A stretch of 64,000 bases of DNA from Steromphala cineraria (taxonomy: Eukaryota > Mollusca > Gastropoda > Trochida > Trochidae). The translations under genes and the position numbers were made by a program. The notes beneath the pieces are model-generated. The model made no database searches and was not told where the DNA came from. It saw only the letters and a program-made list of their open reading frames with translations. Numbering within the stretch: the stretch's first letter is position 1; every line of letters begins with the position of its first letter. The stretch is from NCBI GenBank assembly GCA_916613615.1, contig OU744735.1:56355582-56419581 (forward strand), written 5' to 3'. This document shows, in pieces, positions 1 through 11,356 of the stretch.

Positions 1-140
1 TATTGCAACGAGTGTTGATATATTTGATATCACAAGACACGAGGCTGAGATTCTATTTATCATCCAAAATCAAAATCATCACATTTGCATGAAAAATGTA
101 CTTCTTTGAACACTGCATAGTTCTAAAACTCCTAAACCAG

Positions 141-261
141 TGATGTCATAACAATGTGGCATCATGGAGTTCATTACGTCAAAGCATTGTGACGTCATTG
201 TGTTTGTGACGTCATAGCAATGTGACGTAATTTTTGATGATGCGAAACGTTTGTGATGTCA
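141..261. repeat. Cluster of TGACGTCA-like palindromes
   Basis: Two perfect TGACGTCA octamers (190-197 and 207-214) and near matches TTACGTCA (174-181), TGACGTAA (223-230), TGATGTCA (141-148) and TGATGTCA (254-261) lie in about 120 bases. TGACGTCA is the known CREB/ATF core. The surrounding repeated phrase with GCAATGTG suggests a decayed short tandem repeat as much as a regulatory cluster. No gene start is recognisable next to it. Confidence 0.35.
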
Positions 262-1323
262 TGTCCCTACTGTTGGCAGGGCATTGTTCAAAATCTACTG
301 TCAAAACGATATCTCCTGTTGAACACAGTTTTGGATGATAAAATGGTTTACAGTCATTCAGTTGTCTCTTGGATACGGCATCATTCCTCTTATAGTCGAT
401 TCTCGGTTTTTGGATGTGGCAAGGATCTAAATTGGAACATTTTGGTGTCTACTTTGCGGTAACAGTTACACAGGACATCTTTTCAAGTCCACATTCTGAT
501 ACACTCTGGCATTGTGAGGATCTAGCATGCGTGCTTCAAACGGTTCTGGCCACTCTAACCGTTACTATCACTTCCACCTCCTTTCTGGAACTCAGCCGAC
601 GATATTCTTTCCCTCAGCTCATCCAAAGTTTATCCCCATCATTCAGAACTGAGTGTCAACTACAGCATGTTATGTTGATGATTTCAGTAAAACATATCTC
701 AAAAGGGTACCGTCTTAATTATTGCTGATAACCTTCGATTGTAGCCGCTGAATACCAACTTCTCGTTTACAATTCTCTCGAAACACGCTATCAATTGTAT
801 TTTCAGTGGTGAGAAAATGAATGGTTGTCTATCCAACAAGAGGGAAAAAACACTATCCCCTCGATTATCATCACTATTTTCCTTTTAAGCACAATGACGA
901 AGACGCACAAAACAATTAAAAGTGCATGCTCCACCATTTTGTGTATTTCACGTGGACTTTATTTGAGAATGTTGTATGCTTCACCACACTCTTCTGTCGC
1001 ACTGCTAGTATCAGAAAGGAATTCCTGTATCCATATGGTAAAAACGTTCACAATCCACTAGTTCTTCCTCGGTGTGTTAGGGGATATTACTGCACGTCCA
1101 TAATCTGCACTCATTCTATCAGATACGTGGACGCACCTCCTTCTGGTCCTGTTACATACGTGAGGTAGAATGAGCATTTGTGAAATTGACATGCTGTACA
1201 AGGGTCGTTTTTAGGAAAATACTACTGCAAAATACTATAGAGTCTTGAGGTGAAAAGTTATAGATCATCAATTCTAGCGTGAAATACATATGTAATGACA
1301 GAGAATAAATAACACAACATTCT
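262..1323. other. No recognisable gene or repeat
   Basis: Only short overlapping open frames with no protein-like motif are present. I see no splice-bounded exon, inverted repeat or transposon end in this stretch. Confidence 0.5.
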
Positions 1324-1676
1324 TTAAAGGGGCAGTAGAACCTTTTAAGGGGAATGTAAGGAAAATGAAAAGTAATGGTTCCAATTGAAAGACAATGTGT
1401 TTAAACTAAATGGATCAGTAATAATTCAAACATATAACATAAAGTTTAGCCATGCGATTCCTTTTTCTTACGCAAAATGAATTAAAGGTGTTCACACAAA
1501 ATGACCGCCAATGGATTTTATGAGCACCTTCATACTTTGTCCTCTGACTATGGATGATTGGCTTGTGTAATGATATTTTTGACACTATCAAAGTAATACA
1601 TTTAGCATTACCTTACAGTTATCAGTGAAAATTAAAAATATAAAATTGTCAAAACAACGTGCTACTGCCCCTTTAA
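1324..1676 (-). mobile_element. TTAA-flanked MITE, family A (full copy)
   Basis: A non-autonomous element of about 345 bp starts TTAA|AGGGGCAGTAG and ends CTACTGCCCCT|TTAA, so TTAA is duplicated on both sides. The same sequence recurs many times in this window in both orientations. It has no coding capacity. TTAA target duplication is known for piggyBac-like and some Kolobok elements; which supplied the transposase is unknown. Confidence 0.85.
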
Positions 1677-1744
1677 CAAGGTATACTTTAAATAGAGACA
1701 GGATGCATGACTTATACCGGACAAAAGGTTAAGGACTATCCGTC

Positions 1745-2094
1745 ATCTCCCCACAGAGGCAGATCAAGTCCGAAAATGTTTATACAGCATCTGTTCTATA
1801 ACGCCGATTTTGTGGGATAGAACGGGATATGTCTGATTGCACAACTAACTGTGATTGCCTCCAATCAGCGACTCTGTTCTAAAATCATCATTTTGGCTAC
1901 TGATTCATGGCAAAAACAATGTGATATGACCCACCCTTTGCGTGCGAGACGCGTTGTCATTTGATGAAGAAATTCAAATGGATTGTGGTGCAAGTTTTTC
2001 CACCAGGGGAAACTGCCGGAATCCACGTATTTCGGGGTAATGTAACAGAGGCTGTATCAACATCTCATGACTTGATCTGTCTCTGTGGAGAGAG
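1745..2094. repeat. MITE-like element with about 50-bp inverted termini
   Basis: CCACAGAGGCAGATCAAGTC at 1751-1770 is mirrored as its near-perfect reverse complement at 2069-2088, and similarity continues inward through a TGTTxATACAGC segment. The interior is about 250 bp with no coding potential. No clear target duplication was seen, and the superfamily is not assignable. Confidence 0.6.
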
Positions 2095-2188
2095 AATGTA
2101 AACTATTATTAATATGTCATATCTAACGGGCTTTAAACGACATGATTTAACATATGTTTTAAAAAAAGGGGAACACATAATAGAAAAA

Positions 2189-2752
2189 TAGAGCCAGTGG
2201 CTCTGTAGCTCATCAGGCTTCTTATCAATTTTGCTTTAGGGTGTGACAAATGTGAAATTAGGTTAAAGGGTGTGGCCCCTGAGGCCCTTATTAGGGGCCA
2301 CAGGTCCACAAAAGCTATCAATCATAATCCTCAATAGTCAAAGAGTATATTCACAAGGTTTCAGCTTTCTGGTCCTTTTGCTCCTAGAGAAGAAAATGAA
2401 AATAGGTTTTAAGGGCGTGGCCCCTCTGGCCATTGATAGGGGTCATTTGGCCACCAAAGCTACAATTTATAATCCTCACTAGTCAAGGAGTCTGTACACA
2501 AAGTGTCAGCTTTCTAGGCCTTATGGTTCTAGAGAAGAAGATGAAAATATGTTTTTAGGGTGTGGTCCCTGTGGCCCTTATTAGGGGCCACAGGGCCACC
2601 AAGCTACAATTTATAATTCTCACTAGTCAAGGAGTCTGTACACAAAGTTTCAGCTTTCTAGACCTTATGGTTCTGGAGAAGAACTCGAAATTCCACAAAG
2701 TTTACGGACGGACGGACGGACGCCGGACATTATGCCATCGGGCCTTACAACT
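2189..2752 (-). mobile_element. Pearl/HINE-like repeat, diverged copy
   Basis: Read on the minus strand this begins with a degraded GATGGCATAATGTCCGGCG head and a GTCCGTCCGTCC microsatellite. Three tandem core units of about 145 bp follow (markers near 2358, 2501 and 2648), and it ends CTGATGAGCTACAGAGCC. The same head and tail occur at 35954-36282 and at the split copy 39778-54017. The layout matches what is known of bivalve pearl elements, later grouped with Helentron-associated elements. It is non-coding. Confidence 0.65.
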
Positions 2753-3039
2753 AAAATGACTCCTAGTGCTATTATATTTCAGTAGCATTCACATTACTTG
2801 ATTTAAACATTGCAATATCACTCCCAGAAACAATTTTATTACTAAAACAGATATTCTATAGAAGGCTTGTAACTATTTTCCTACCTGGTTCAGCAGGCTA
2901 AACTGCATGTGCTCCAACTTCACCCTCTACCCTTGAGGTCCGCCCATGATAGTAGAGACATCGGCGTGATAGACTTCAGATAAGTGTCTCGAAGGCGTGA
3001 AATTATATGCCTGTAATAAAGGTTTGGAATTAACAATAC
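2753..3039. other. No recognisable feature
   Basis: AT-rich sequence between two mobile elements; no exon-like or repeat-like signal was recognised. Confidence 0.4.
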
Positions 3040-3044
3040 ATAAG

Positions 3045-3470
3045 CACTGTGTATAACCGTACACCGGAACTAGCTAGATGTACGGCGGAGAAATGTTGCT
3101 AGTGAGGAGCCGAAATCGAAAATTAGGTAATATTTTACTTCAACTTTCAAATAATCAACATTGTGTGGTAATTTTAGCACACATACTTAGTAAAATGTAT
3201 GTGCTTGTCATTCTGTATCCAAGGGACAGTAACAATGACAGTTGCGAGTAATGCTGTTGTTAGTAACATATTTGCTATCTCAGGATATGAACAGGATATG
3301 ACATTGAATAGTTATGTCTCGGAAAGCTATTGACATGATAATAACATAGAAAAAGTTGATGAAACGGCGATGATTGCTTTTTAAGTGATCCTGTTTGCGA
3401 TCACGCTCCTCGCTAGCAACATTTCTCCGCCGTACACTTCGTTAGTTCCGGTGCACGGTTATACACAGTG
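3045..3470. mobile_element. Long-TIR MITE, family B, copy 1 (5-bp TSD ATAAG)
   Basis: The element begins CACTGTGTATAACC and ends with its inverse, TATACACAGTG. Inverted arms of roughly 75 bp include GGCGGAGAAATGTTGCTAG. The flanks carry ATAAG at 3040-3044 and again at 3471-3475. A second copy (20055-20482) has a different 5-bp duplication, which fixes the ends. There is no coding sequence. Termini CAC-T-G-TG with 5-bp duplications recall Transib/RAG-type ends, but arms this long are unusual for that group. Confidence 0.85.
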
Positions 3471-3475
3471 ATAAG

Positions 3476-3700
3476 AAGAGCCACAGTGTTTTTAAGATTG
3501 ACTCAATGTGTTAAGCCCAAGGTGACTGATAACAAGAACAGGAAGAACATACATATATTTCGTAGCATTCACTGATAATATTTTCAGACCAAGATTGAAC
3601 TTCCTATTTTTGTGAAATGCAAATCCCAGATAACAATGATTGTCAACAATCTCAATGTTATTACTTTCGATAAAAAACGATAACAATTAACACTCCTCTT
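3476..3700 (-). pseudogene. Non-LTR retrotransposon RT fragment
   Basis: The minus-strand frame contains a segment reading IEIVDNHCYLGFAFHKNRKF. It fits the conserved block after the YADD region of LINE reverse transcriptases (V-x-x-Y-x-YLG-x-x-F-x-x-N-G-x-F). The fragment is about 65 residues, has no catalytic motif, and is abutted by the family-B MITE. It is a truncated relic; the clade is undetermined. Confidence 0.45.
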
Positions 3701-4059
3701 TCCACATTAAAGCATTAGTATATTAGTATCATTAATATTCGAAACAAGTTTCAAACTTTAAACAATGTCGAATACTATGGAGAATTCTTTGAATGCACAG
3801 CACGTTTTTGTTTACTAAATGTCAGTGTATCAGTCACCAGTGTCAGTATACATATTATCAATTGTCGAGTATCCAGCTGTACAACTTGCTTGACAGTTGG
3901 ATGAGATCGAATTGGATTATAAATATTCCGTCAGTCTTGAATTTAAGACGTCTGATAATAATGTACCAAGAGCCAGGATTGTTATTGGTCAAAATTTAAA
4001 ATCTATATGCGGCATTCAAAACCATAATTATTCATATTAAATGGGATCATAATGGCGAA

Positions 4060-4545
4060 AACTCGTTCTGTGACACAACCCCAGAGATTGAGAATCAAAA
4101 CTAAATATCAACTTAACTGATAACTATATTTCGGACTGTTTGGCACCTATAAATGCTACTACAATAGAGAACAAGGCAATAAATTTCCAATTTAAATGTA
4201 TTCATAGTATAATCTCAACAAGATCATTTCTATGTAAAATAGGTATTTGTCAGGATAATCTGTGTACCTTATGTGGTAAAGAAATAGAAGCTTTTGAGCA
4301 TTTATTTCATTCATGTAAGAAAACCAAACATGTTATAACACAATTAAGAATCCATTCCAAAACGGGAACAAATCTGAACATTGATATTACGAAATTACTG
4401 CTCGGGGACCCAAAGGCAAATCTATTGATTAACCACATTTTTATTATAACAATAGAATTTATAAACAAAGCAAGGTTTAACACTAACGATTTGCATTTCA
4501 ATGAACTAATTAATTTCATATATTTCTATTTTAAGTAAGAAATGT
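4060..4545 (+). pseudogene. LINE ORF2 C-terminal fragment with RT zinc-binding motif
   Basis: A plus-strand frame of about 130 residues contains LCTLCGKEIEAFEHLFHSC, a C-x2-C...H-x4-C pattern typical of the zinc-binding domain after the reverse transcriptase of many LINEs. The preceding FQFKCIHSIISTRSFL fits the usual run-in. Composition resembles the L1/Tx1-like copy at 34.2-35.7 kb. Everything upstream is missing, so this is a 5'-truncated relic. Confidence 0.6.
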
Positions 4546-4748
4546 ACATTTTCTCGGAGGATAACCCCCATTTTCAAAGAAAATGGTCGCGTTTGTACCA
4601 AAAAGAACATGTACTGTGAGTCCCTTTCACCTTTTTCACACCTCCCCTCCCCCCCTTCCACCCCCGCCCCTCCAATCTATCCTATCTTACCTTTTTTCCT
4701 TCTGTTTATTTTGCTGATGTTATCAGTAATGATTGACTGATTTGATCA

Positions 4749-6381
4749 ACCAATCAATCAATCAACTTTATTACCATAAGTTTACAAGTACATGCAAAAC
4801 ATTACGGGCGTAGTTTACATAAATATATCATATTTGAGACTATGGTTTGAAACAATCCAGTTGTGTTACATTGCAGACATTATGATAGAGAGAAATCTAC
4901 ATAGATTTCGTAATTGTAATACATTGTGAGTTTCAAATAATACTGACATTTTGTGGTAATTAGGGTTGTTTACAAAATAATTCTTTAATTAGTACTTCTG
5001 TAGCTGTTAAATTTGGTACAATGGAATAGGTAATGAAATTCATCTCCGATTTGGGAGGGACATGATGGACAAAATCTTTCTTTTGAGTTAGTGTTATCCC
5101 AGCGGCCTGTTTCAATTGGTAATTTGTGATTGGCGGTTCTAAATTTGACTAAAGTATTACAGAGCTTGGTTCCTAGTTTACGTTGTAAAGAGGATATATT
5201 GTAAGATGTTTTCATGCATTCATAAGTAAGTCCTTTAGAAGATAATGATATACAATTGTATATACATTGAAGGGATTGGTCTGAAATTCTAAGTTTAACA
5301 ACATTTTTAAACCAAGAAAATGACACTATATTTTGAGATTGCCATATATTGGACATACCAATATTATCTAACGTCGTTTTGATACAATTCAGCCATTTAT
5401 TCTTATTGTTATATTTAACGAAGTTTGTCAGTGATATTTGGTACAATGCTGTTAACGTAGAATTACATTTCCCTGATATTTTTCTAGACCAGAAACCTAA
5501 CATTCGCAATTTGATTTTATCAACGAGTGGTGATCTACCAGTTTCACGATATAGCATGTATGTCGGTGTGCTTCGTCTTAAATTCAAAATATATCTAATA
5601 AAATCCGTATGTATCCTTTCAAGTGCTTTCACATTTTCAAATCCCCATATTTCACTTCCATACAGTAAAATAGGGCAGATAGTGCAGTCAAATAAGTAAA
5701 GTTTACATTCTATAGACAAGTCAATATTTCTTAAACGCTTGTATAGCAAATGCATAGCTTTATTTGCCTGGGTAATATTAGATTTTCTAGAATTCAGAAA
5801 AGAGCGGTTATTACTAAAAATAACACCAAGATATTTGTATTGCTCAACAAGCTCAATGCTTTCTTGGCCGATCATAAAGTTAGAATTTATCGTGAGCTTT
5901 TTACTCCCGAAAATTATTATTTTCGTCTTCTGGACATTTATGGATAACTTGTTTTTAACACAATAGTTGTAGAAACAATTTAACGAGTTTTGCAACTCCT
6001 TTGGATCATCTGATAATATAACAGTGTCGTCAGCATATAACAATACAAGTAGACGGACAAATATGTATACATCATCATCATTAAGTGTTACAGTTACTCC
6101 TTCAATATTATTTCTAAGAAGTGAGTTTTCTAAATCATTTAAGTACATTGCAAATAAGAGGGGTGATAAGTTTTCTCCTTGTCGTACACCATTTTTACAA
6201 TAAAAATATTCTGAGCGTTGACCATTTTGTTCTACACAGGATTTAATACCTTGATACATTGATTTGATCACATTAAATATATTACCATTAATATTGTAGT
6301 TAAGTATTTTCTTCCAAAGAATTGATCTGTTTACATTGATTGTACCATCTTTTCTGTAATTAATTAAAAACCTGTCATACT
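4749..6381 (-). pseudogene. 5'-truncated non-LTR retrotransposon with RT domain
   Basis: One long minus-strand frame (about 6380 to 4985, some 460 residues) holds recognisable reverse transcriptase motifs: GVRQGENLSPLLFAMYLNDL, then the catalytic LLYADDTVI, then YKYLGVIFSNNRSF, and near the C-terminus a Cys/His-rich CPSCPSQIGDEFHYLFHC motif. A 3' UTR follows and ends in TTGATTGATTGATTGG at about 4749-4765, a short tandem tail typical of several LINE clades. Endonuclease and early RT motifs are absent and the 5' side stops at a G homopolymer. The frame is unusually intact, so the insertion may be fairly young. Clade not resolved. Confidence 0.85.

Positions 6382-6411
<30 letters not shown>
6382..6411 (+). 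repeat. Poly-G tract (30 G)
   Basis: An uninterrupted run of 30 G marks the 5' truncation point of the LINE at 4749-6381. Translated on the minus strand it gives a meaningless proline run, so the first residues of the apparent 489-codon frame are not LINE protein. Confidence 0.9.
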
Positions 6412-6412
<1 letters not shown>

Positions 6413-6581
6413 ACAAAGCAAGCACAGACATTGTAACACATGAACACATAACAAATGATAGTACAGTGACAGTTAACCCCCTTAGAATAGCAATTGTTAT
6501 TACAGTTAAGGCGTAGTTATAAGATAGTTACACTTGTAAGTCAACCGAAGAACACCGTTTTACCTTTTTCTCTTCTTGACG

Positions 6582-6797
6582 TTAGTCCGTTTTCTCATCT
6601 TGTACGTGAAATGGCTTGGCTTGTATCCTGTCGAAGGATTCTTCTATTCTTCTCAAGACAAACTGTTCTTTCAGGGAAAAGCCCAGCTCGGAGCAATTTT
6701 CGGTGAAATGGCGGAACACAGGCGTGAGATTAATGTAGGTTGCCACATTACTCTCTTTTACATAACGAAACGGGTCCAATTGGCGTGGAACGATCAA
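6582..6797 (-). pseudogene. Possible retroelement endonuclease remnant
   Basis: The minus-strand frame includes VATYINLTPVFRHFTENCSE. It faintly resembles the P-V-x-x-H-F-x-x-x-x-H segment of GIY-YIG-type domains of Penelope-like elements. No catalytic GIY or YIG motif is visible. It is equally possible that the frame is noncoding. Confidence 0.25.
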
Positions 6798-7786
6798 TCA
6801 GAGGGAAAATTGTGACACGGACTTGATGATATCGCGTTTAACGTTGCATTATCTGCAGACGGAACTGACTGATCGCAACATCCGGAACTGACTGATTGCA
6901 ACATCCGGTATCCGCCTTTCCTTGTCTACTCAGCCTCGTTTAGATTTGTTGCTGGGCTATGTACATGCTCGATACCCAAGCGCTATCGTTCCGAAAAATC
7001 TACATTACAGCCCTGGAAAACTTAACGGGGGTTAGTGTAGATTTATCAGAACGAAAGCGCTGTATTATCGAGGACGGGCTATGGAAAGCAGACGTAGACG
7101 TTTACAACGTTTATACAACGTTTATTAGATTAAGTAACTATATAACGTTTCATTTATATAATTAAATATCTCATGAAAAATACTTAAATAAAACGGATTT
7201 CATTACCTCTTTCATGTAAAATCCGGCTACAATAGGGTTAGGTGATGAGTATTCTTTTAAACATGACAGAGTGTTTGTTTTTATATAAGTCAGAGGTCCT
7301 ACGTATATCATCCGGTAATTTAAAGTTATGTGTCCTAAGATGTTTTCTGTTAACATTAATATATGTTCTATTTAATGCAAAAATTACTTTTTGCCGGTAT
7401 TGATCATACAAGAAATCTAGTGGAAACATTGAGCGAGCTCTTTCAATTGATAAAAGCAATCCATTAGAGGTGTGTTAAGAAATCACGTCTAGCGTAATAT
7501 GTTTCGAGCCAATGTTGAGATAAAGCCTTGTCAGACAGAGCCATCTGTTCACGTGCTGCTCTATGTTTGTTCACATAATTCAATAGTGACAATTTATTTC
7601 CTACATTTAGCGTTCACGTTTGAAACTATTGGTCGAGTAATTTGGATAACGCATACATGTTTGTTTCCACGCATCAATAAAATCATGTTTATCGAAGATG
7701 CTTTATGACATTATAAGGTGTTGGGAAAAGCCATTTTAGTAAGGACAGTAAGTGCGCTTAAAGTAACTGAAATTGAAGTATCTTAC

Positions 7787-7949
7787 AGTTGAAGAAACAG
7801 CTGACGCCGGCGTCCTCGTGATGCCCGCAGTCGTGATCTCCCCATCCTAAATGTGAGCAGTCCAGTAACGAGCCCTCTGTCCCTCTACATCCGACCTCGT
7901 CCAAGTAGATAGGCCCTGAACCCGGACCGTCATGTGCGCAACACACAGC
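7787..7949 (-). CDS. SRCR domain 2, C-terminal exon
   Basis: Exon of 163 nt bounded by CTGTAG| and |GTAAG. It encodes the second half of a scavenger receptor cysteine-rich domain: [20 protein letters not shown], then a [17 protein letters not shown] ending. Entry phase is 0 and exit phase 1. The C, DC, DC and SC cysteines fit a group A SRCR domain, with an extra CC pair near its start. The exon following this one on the minus strand was not found, so the C-terminus of the protein is unknown. Confidence 0.85.
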
Positions 7950-8507
7950 CTACAGGTTAACATGTGGTTCAGATTTGTTACACGCATGACATCAAGTGAT
8001 AACAATGATGGTCTATTTATATATATAAATCATGAGTTATTTCGATAAAACCTAAGAGATTGAAAAACAGGTTTAAGTTTTTATATCCAATACATACGCC
8101 AGAAATTAAATGCAATCAATCGCATCCTCTTCGAATTTCCAGGTACAAATACCGCAAATATTCCAATTTCCCGACGCAGGTTACTTGGCCAAACACAAAA
8201 AGTCCCTAATCAGAAGCTATTGCAAGTCTGTTATATGAACGATTCACTGATGATTTGTCTACTACTACTACTGCAACAGAACACAAGCCTTTTATGGGCT
8301 ATCATTAGACCATGTAAATATCATATTCTTAAATCAGAACGGATTCTTTCTTAACCAGAGTGAACAATACCAGATATAGGCATGATAGTATGCTATGATG
8401 ACATTTAAAACCGATGTTCATTGAAAAAGGTTATCTTATCTAACGTTTAATTTCATCTTTCTGACATGTCATTCCTTTGGAATGTCCTTGAACAATAAAG
8501 GACTTAC

Positions 8508-8662
8508 CAAGCCCCCGTCGAAGCCGAGCTGACGACACGCGACAGTTGCATCCGGAGCCTCCCACCGGTCATGGCATACCGTCCCCCACGTGGATGATGA
8601 GTTAGGTCGGACCTCCACCCTACCAGATGAACTTGTCCCGTTCTGGAGACGAATCTGGAACT
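8508..8662 (-). CDS. SRCR domain 2, N-terminal exon
   Basis: Exon of 155 nt from TGTTCAG| to |GTAAG. It encodes [17 protein letters not shown], then [11 protein letters not shown] and [11 protein letters not shown], the classic first half of an SRCR domain. It enters in phase 1 and exits in phase 0, joining the exon at 7787-7949 to give a 106-codon domain. SRCR domains are extracellular ligand-binding modules, common in expanded invertebrate immune-type receptors. Confidence 0.85.
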
Positions 8663-9539
8663 CTGAACATCCGACATTGTAAATCGCATTGTAACTATGA
8701 GAAGATGACCTCTTCAAATCAGTCCATGTCAATCTTTTTCGGGTATAGGATACTGAATAGAACTAAAAAGAATCTTCACCTCAATGATCGGAGATTTTTT
8801 CTAAAACGCATCGAAATGAGGAGTAAAGAAGAAGTGGAGAACACAGTATCATAATCAGGTGGAATTTGCAACAGCGATTTAAAATCAAACGTAAGTTTTC
8901 TACCGCACGGGGAAAATAAGTCGGATATATAAGGTCTGTAAAATCTGAAAACCAAAATAGAGTCCCAACTCCCAAGTATCATCGAGATCAATGTGAGATG
9001 TCTTTAGTGTAATTAAACTAGTCGCGCGCTTAGTTAGGTTACATCGTGCATTCTGTCATTTGCTGTTACATTTATTTTTTTTATCTAACATGACTACTAT
9101 GTTCTAAGATATTTACAGGGTTTTACATTAACTGTCATTCAATTCAATGTTTCTATTTGTACCTTTTTCTGCTTTTCAATATTTCAAACTTTCTTATCAA
9201 AGTATCGTTTGAATTATCTACCGCTTGTACCTTAACGCTGATTACTTAACTATATGATTTGACTGACTTTGAGAACGGTTAAGCATGCTATTTCCTTCAT
9301 ACGTTCCCTTATTATATTATGAAGGCCGTTTGAATAAATATTATTTGGAAGTTCGTTTTATCAATCGGTTGAATAAACCTGTTATGACGTTAAAATTAAA
9401 AATTAATTTAAAAAATCCTTATATCAAACTTCATGTAAAAGCCGGTTACTTTCGGTTAAGGTGAAGTCTGTCAAAACTTCCCCTGAAATAAAATATCTAT
9501 ATAGCCTCACGCAAGTCTATATTATTTTAACAAGTCTAA

Positions 9540-9659
9540 ATCACCACATGGTGCATTCAGACCGAGACGGAGAGGGTATTCCGGCTAATACAAACCCCGA
9601 TATGGATACCATTTTTTTATATTTTATTCTTCAGAGCTTGGTCGATTTTAATCAGACTG
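9540..9659 (+). mobile_element. SINE-like element ending GGTCGATTTTAATCAGACTG
   Basis: This fragment shares a head (GGTGCATTCAGACC, GGAGAGGGTATTCC, CCCCGATA) and an exact tail (TCGATTTTAATCAGACTG) with sequences at 26767-26847, 44728-44890 and both ends of the 12.9-kb element. The head of the 44.8-kb copy contains a good Pol III B-box. No target duplication was recognised here. Confidence 0.5.
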
Positions 9660-9825
9660 AGGAACAGCTTTAGCGGGGTCCTTTCAATTTTAATAGTACT
9701 TTGGTACTTATCAATACAAAATATGTTAATTGAAGGTACTTTGTGACACTATAAGGTGTTGGAGAAGGGCATTTGAGCTAGGACAGTGAGAGGATCTAAA
9801 AGGAATCGTATTTGAAGTAACTTAC

Positions 9826-9988
9826 CGGTAGAAAAACAGTAGACACCGGCGTCCTCGTTGTGCCCGCAGTATCCTATGCCCCATCCGTCATGTGAGCAGT
9901 CCAGTAAAGAGCCCTCTGTCCCTGTACATCCGACGTTGATCATGTAGATAGGCCCTGTACCCTGACCGTGATGTGCACAACACTCAGC
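9826..9988 (-). CDS. SRCR domain 1, C-terminal exon
   Basis: Exon of 163 nt, the same length and phases as 7787-7949, bounded by CTGTAG| and |GTAAG. It encodes [20 protein letters not shown] and GYCGHNEDAGVYC. Cysteine spacing matches the downstream paralogue. It exits in phase 1, so it can splice directly to the phase-1 exon at 8662-8508, which makes the two SRCR domains contiguous. Confidence 0.85.
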
Positions 9989-10516
9989 CTACAGGTCAAC
10001 ATGTGGTTCAGATTTGAAACATACATGACATCAATTGATAAGTATGATTATTTATGAATAGTTATAACAAATAGCAATAAAAAGTAAGATATTGAAAAAT
10101 AGGTTTAGGTTTACATATCAAATATCTGCGTCACAAATAAGTGCAATCAATCGCATCTTCTACGAAGTTCAAGGGACGTCCGACGCAGCATAAGTTAGCC
10201 AACCAAAAAAACTCTCTGATAAAAACCTAATGGCAAGTCAATTTATGAACCATTCAATGATGATTTGTCTGCTCCGAACATGCAACAGAACACGAGCCTT
10301 TTATGGGCTATCATTAGACCATGTAAATACCATATTCTTAAATTTGTATGTATCGAAACAGGGTCTATCTTAACCAAACTGAACAATAGTATATACTCAG
10401 AGACGATTTGATTAAAGGAACAATATTAACAAACGATCATGTTCATTGGAAAGGTTTCATTGCTATTTTACTCCTTAATAACTTCATCATATGTACATAT
10501 GCACAATAGGACTTAC

Positions 10517-10671
10517 AAATCCATAGTCGAAGCCGAGCTGACGACACGTGACATTAGCATCGAGATCATCCCAATAGTCATCGCATACCGTCCCCCACGT
10601 GGATGATGAGCTAGGTCGGACCTCCACCCTACCAGATGAACTTGTCCCGTTCTGGAGACGAATCTGGAACT
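10517..10671 (-). CDS. SRCR domain 1, N-terminal exon
   Basis: Exon of 155 nt encoding [28 protein letters not shown] and [12 protein letters not shown], almost identical at its start to the exon at 8508-8662. Its phase-1 entry matches the phase-1 exit of the signal-peptide exon at 14095-14146. The predicted precursor is therefore signal peptide, SRCR, SRCR, then an unidentified tail. Confidence 0.85.
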
Positions 10672-10771
10672 CTGAACATCCGACACGCTTAATATGAGAA
10701 GATGGTCGATTCGAACCAGGCCATGTCAAGACTAGAAATCGGACATTGGATAGAAGAAATAAGAATATACA

Positions 10772-11356
10772 ACTCGATTATCTGAGCCTTTTTTCTAACA
10801 GACAAGAACCTTGGAATAAAGAAGGCACACTACTTTTAATTTAAAAGTATGTTTTTCTTGGGCCTAACATTTATATACTCATTTACCACAAGTATCAATT
10901 TCATTTTCAGGAGTAAAACACTTTCATCATGCAACCCATGCAGCTATCCCTTCTGGGTTTAGCTCCTACAGTTTCATGTCTGAAGACAGACCGCCATTGT
11001 GGCTCTAGGTCCTAGAAGAGAAATTCCTTGTCACATATGCCAAACTGTATAAATATAATCCTTTGATCAAGAAGAACCAATTGTTTTTCATTTAAAATAT
11101 TAATTTTAAGGCTAAAACGGTTTGTGCAGTGACAATATTAAGGAATCAGGTTGCAATTATGATCGACATTTAAGAGATAAATCTTTGTTTCTTTATTGAG
11201 GGTTGTATGTAGTGCATTCCTTACCCTTTTATTGAACTTGTGAATGTACATCATACAACACCAAAATAAGTTAGTGGCAAACACTTGGTTTTTTTTAAAG
11301 CAGAACGTTATTACATTTATGTTATTAATATATGAAATATTTCTAATTGTCTAACC
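10772..11356. other. Intron 1 sequence of the SRCR gene, no feature seen
   Basis: AT-rich sequence between the first SRCR exon and the MITEs inserted in the long first intron. No exon-like segment was recognised. Confidence 0.4.

Larger units (their letters stand above)
7195..10770. repeat. Tandem segmental duplication carrying one SRCR domain each
   Basis: Sequence from about 7195-8765 and 9418-10770 is clearly related: both SRCR exon pairs, their splice borders, and intron stretches near 7952-8330 and 9991-10340 align. Corresponding exons are offset by 2039 bp and 2009 bp. Introns have diverged much more than exons, so the duplication is not recent. It created the second SRCR domain of the minus-strand gene. 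Confidence 0.8.

Noticed and set aside
6960..7460. Terminal exon of the SRCR gene
   Set aside because: No phase-compatible acceptor with a protein-like continuation could be identified; short frames there look random.
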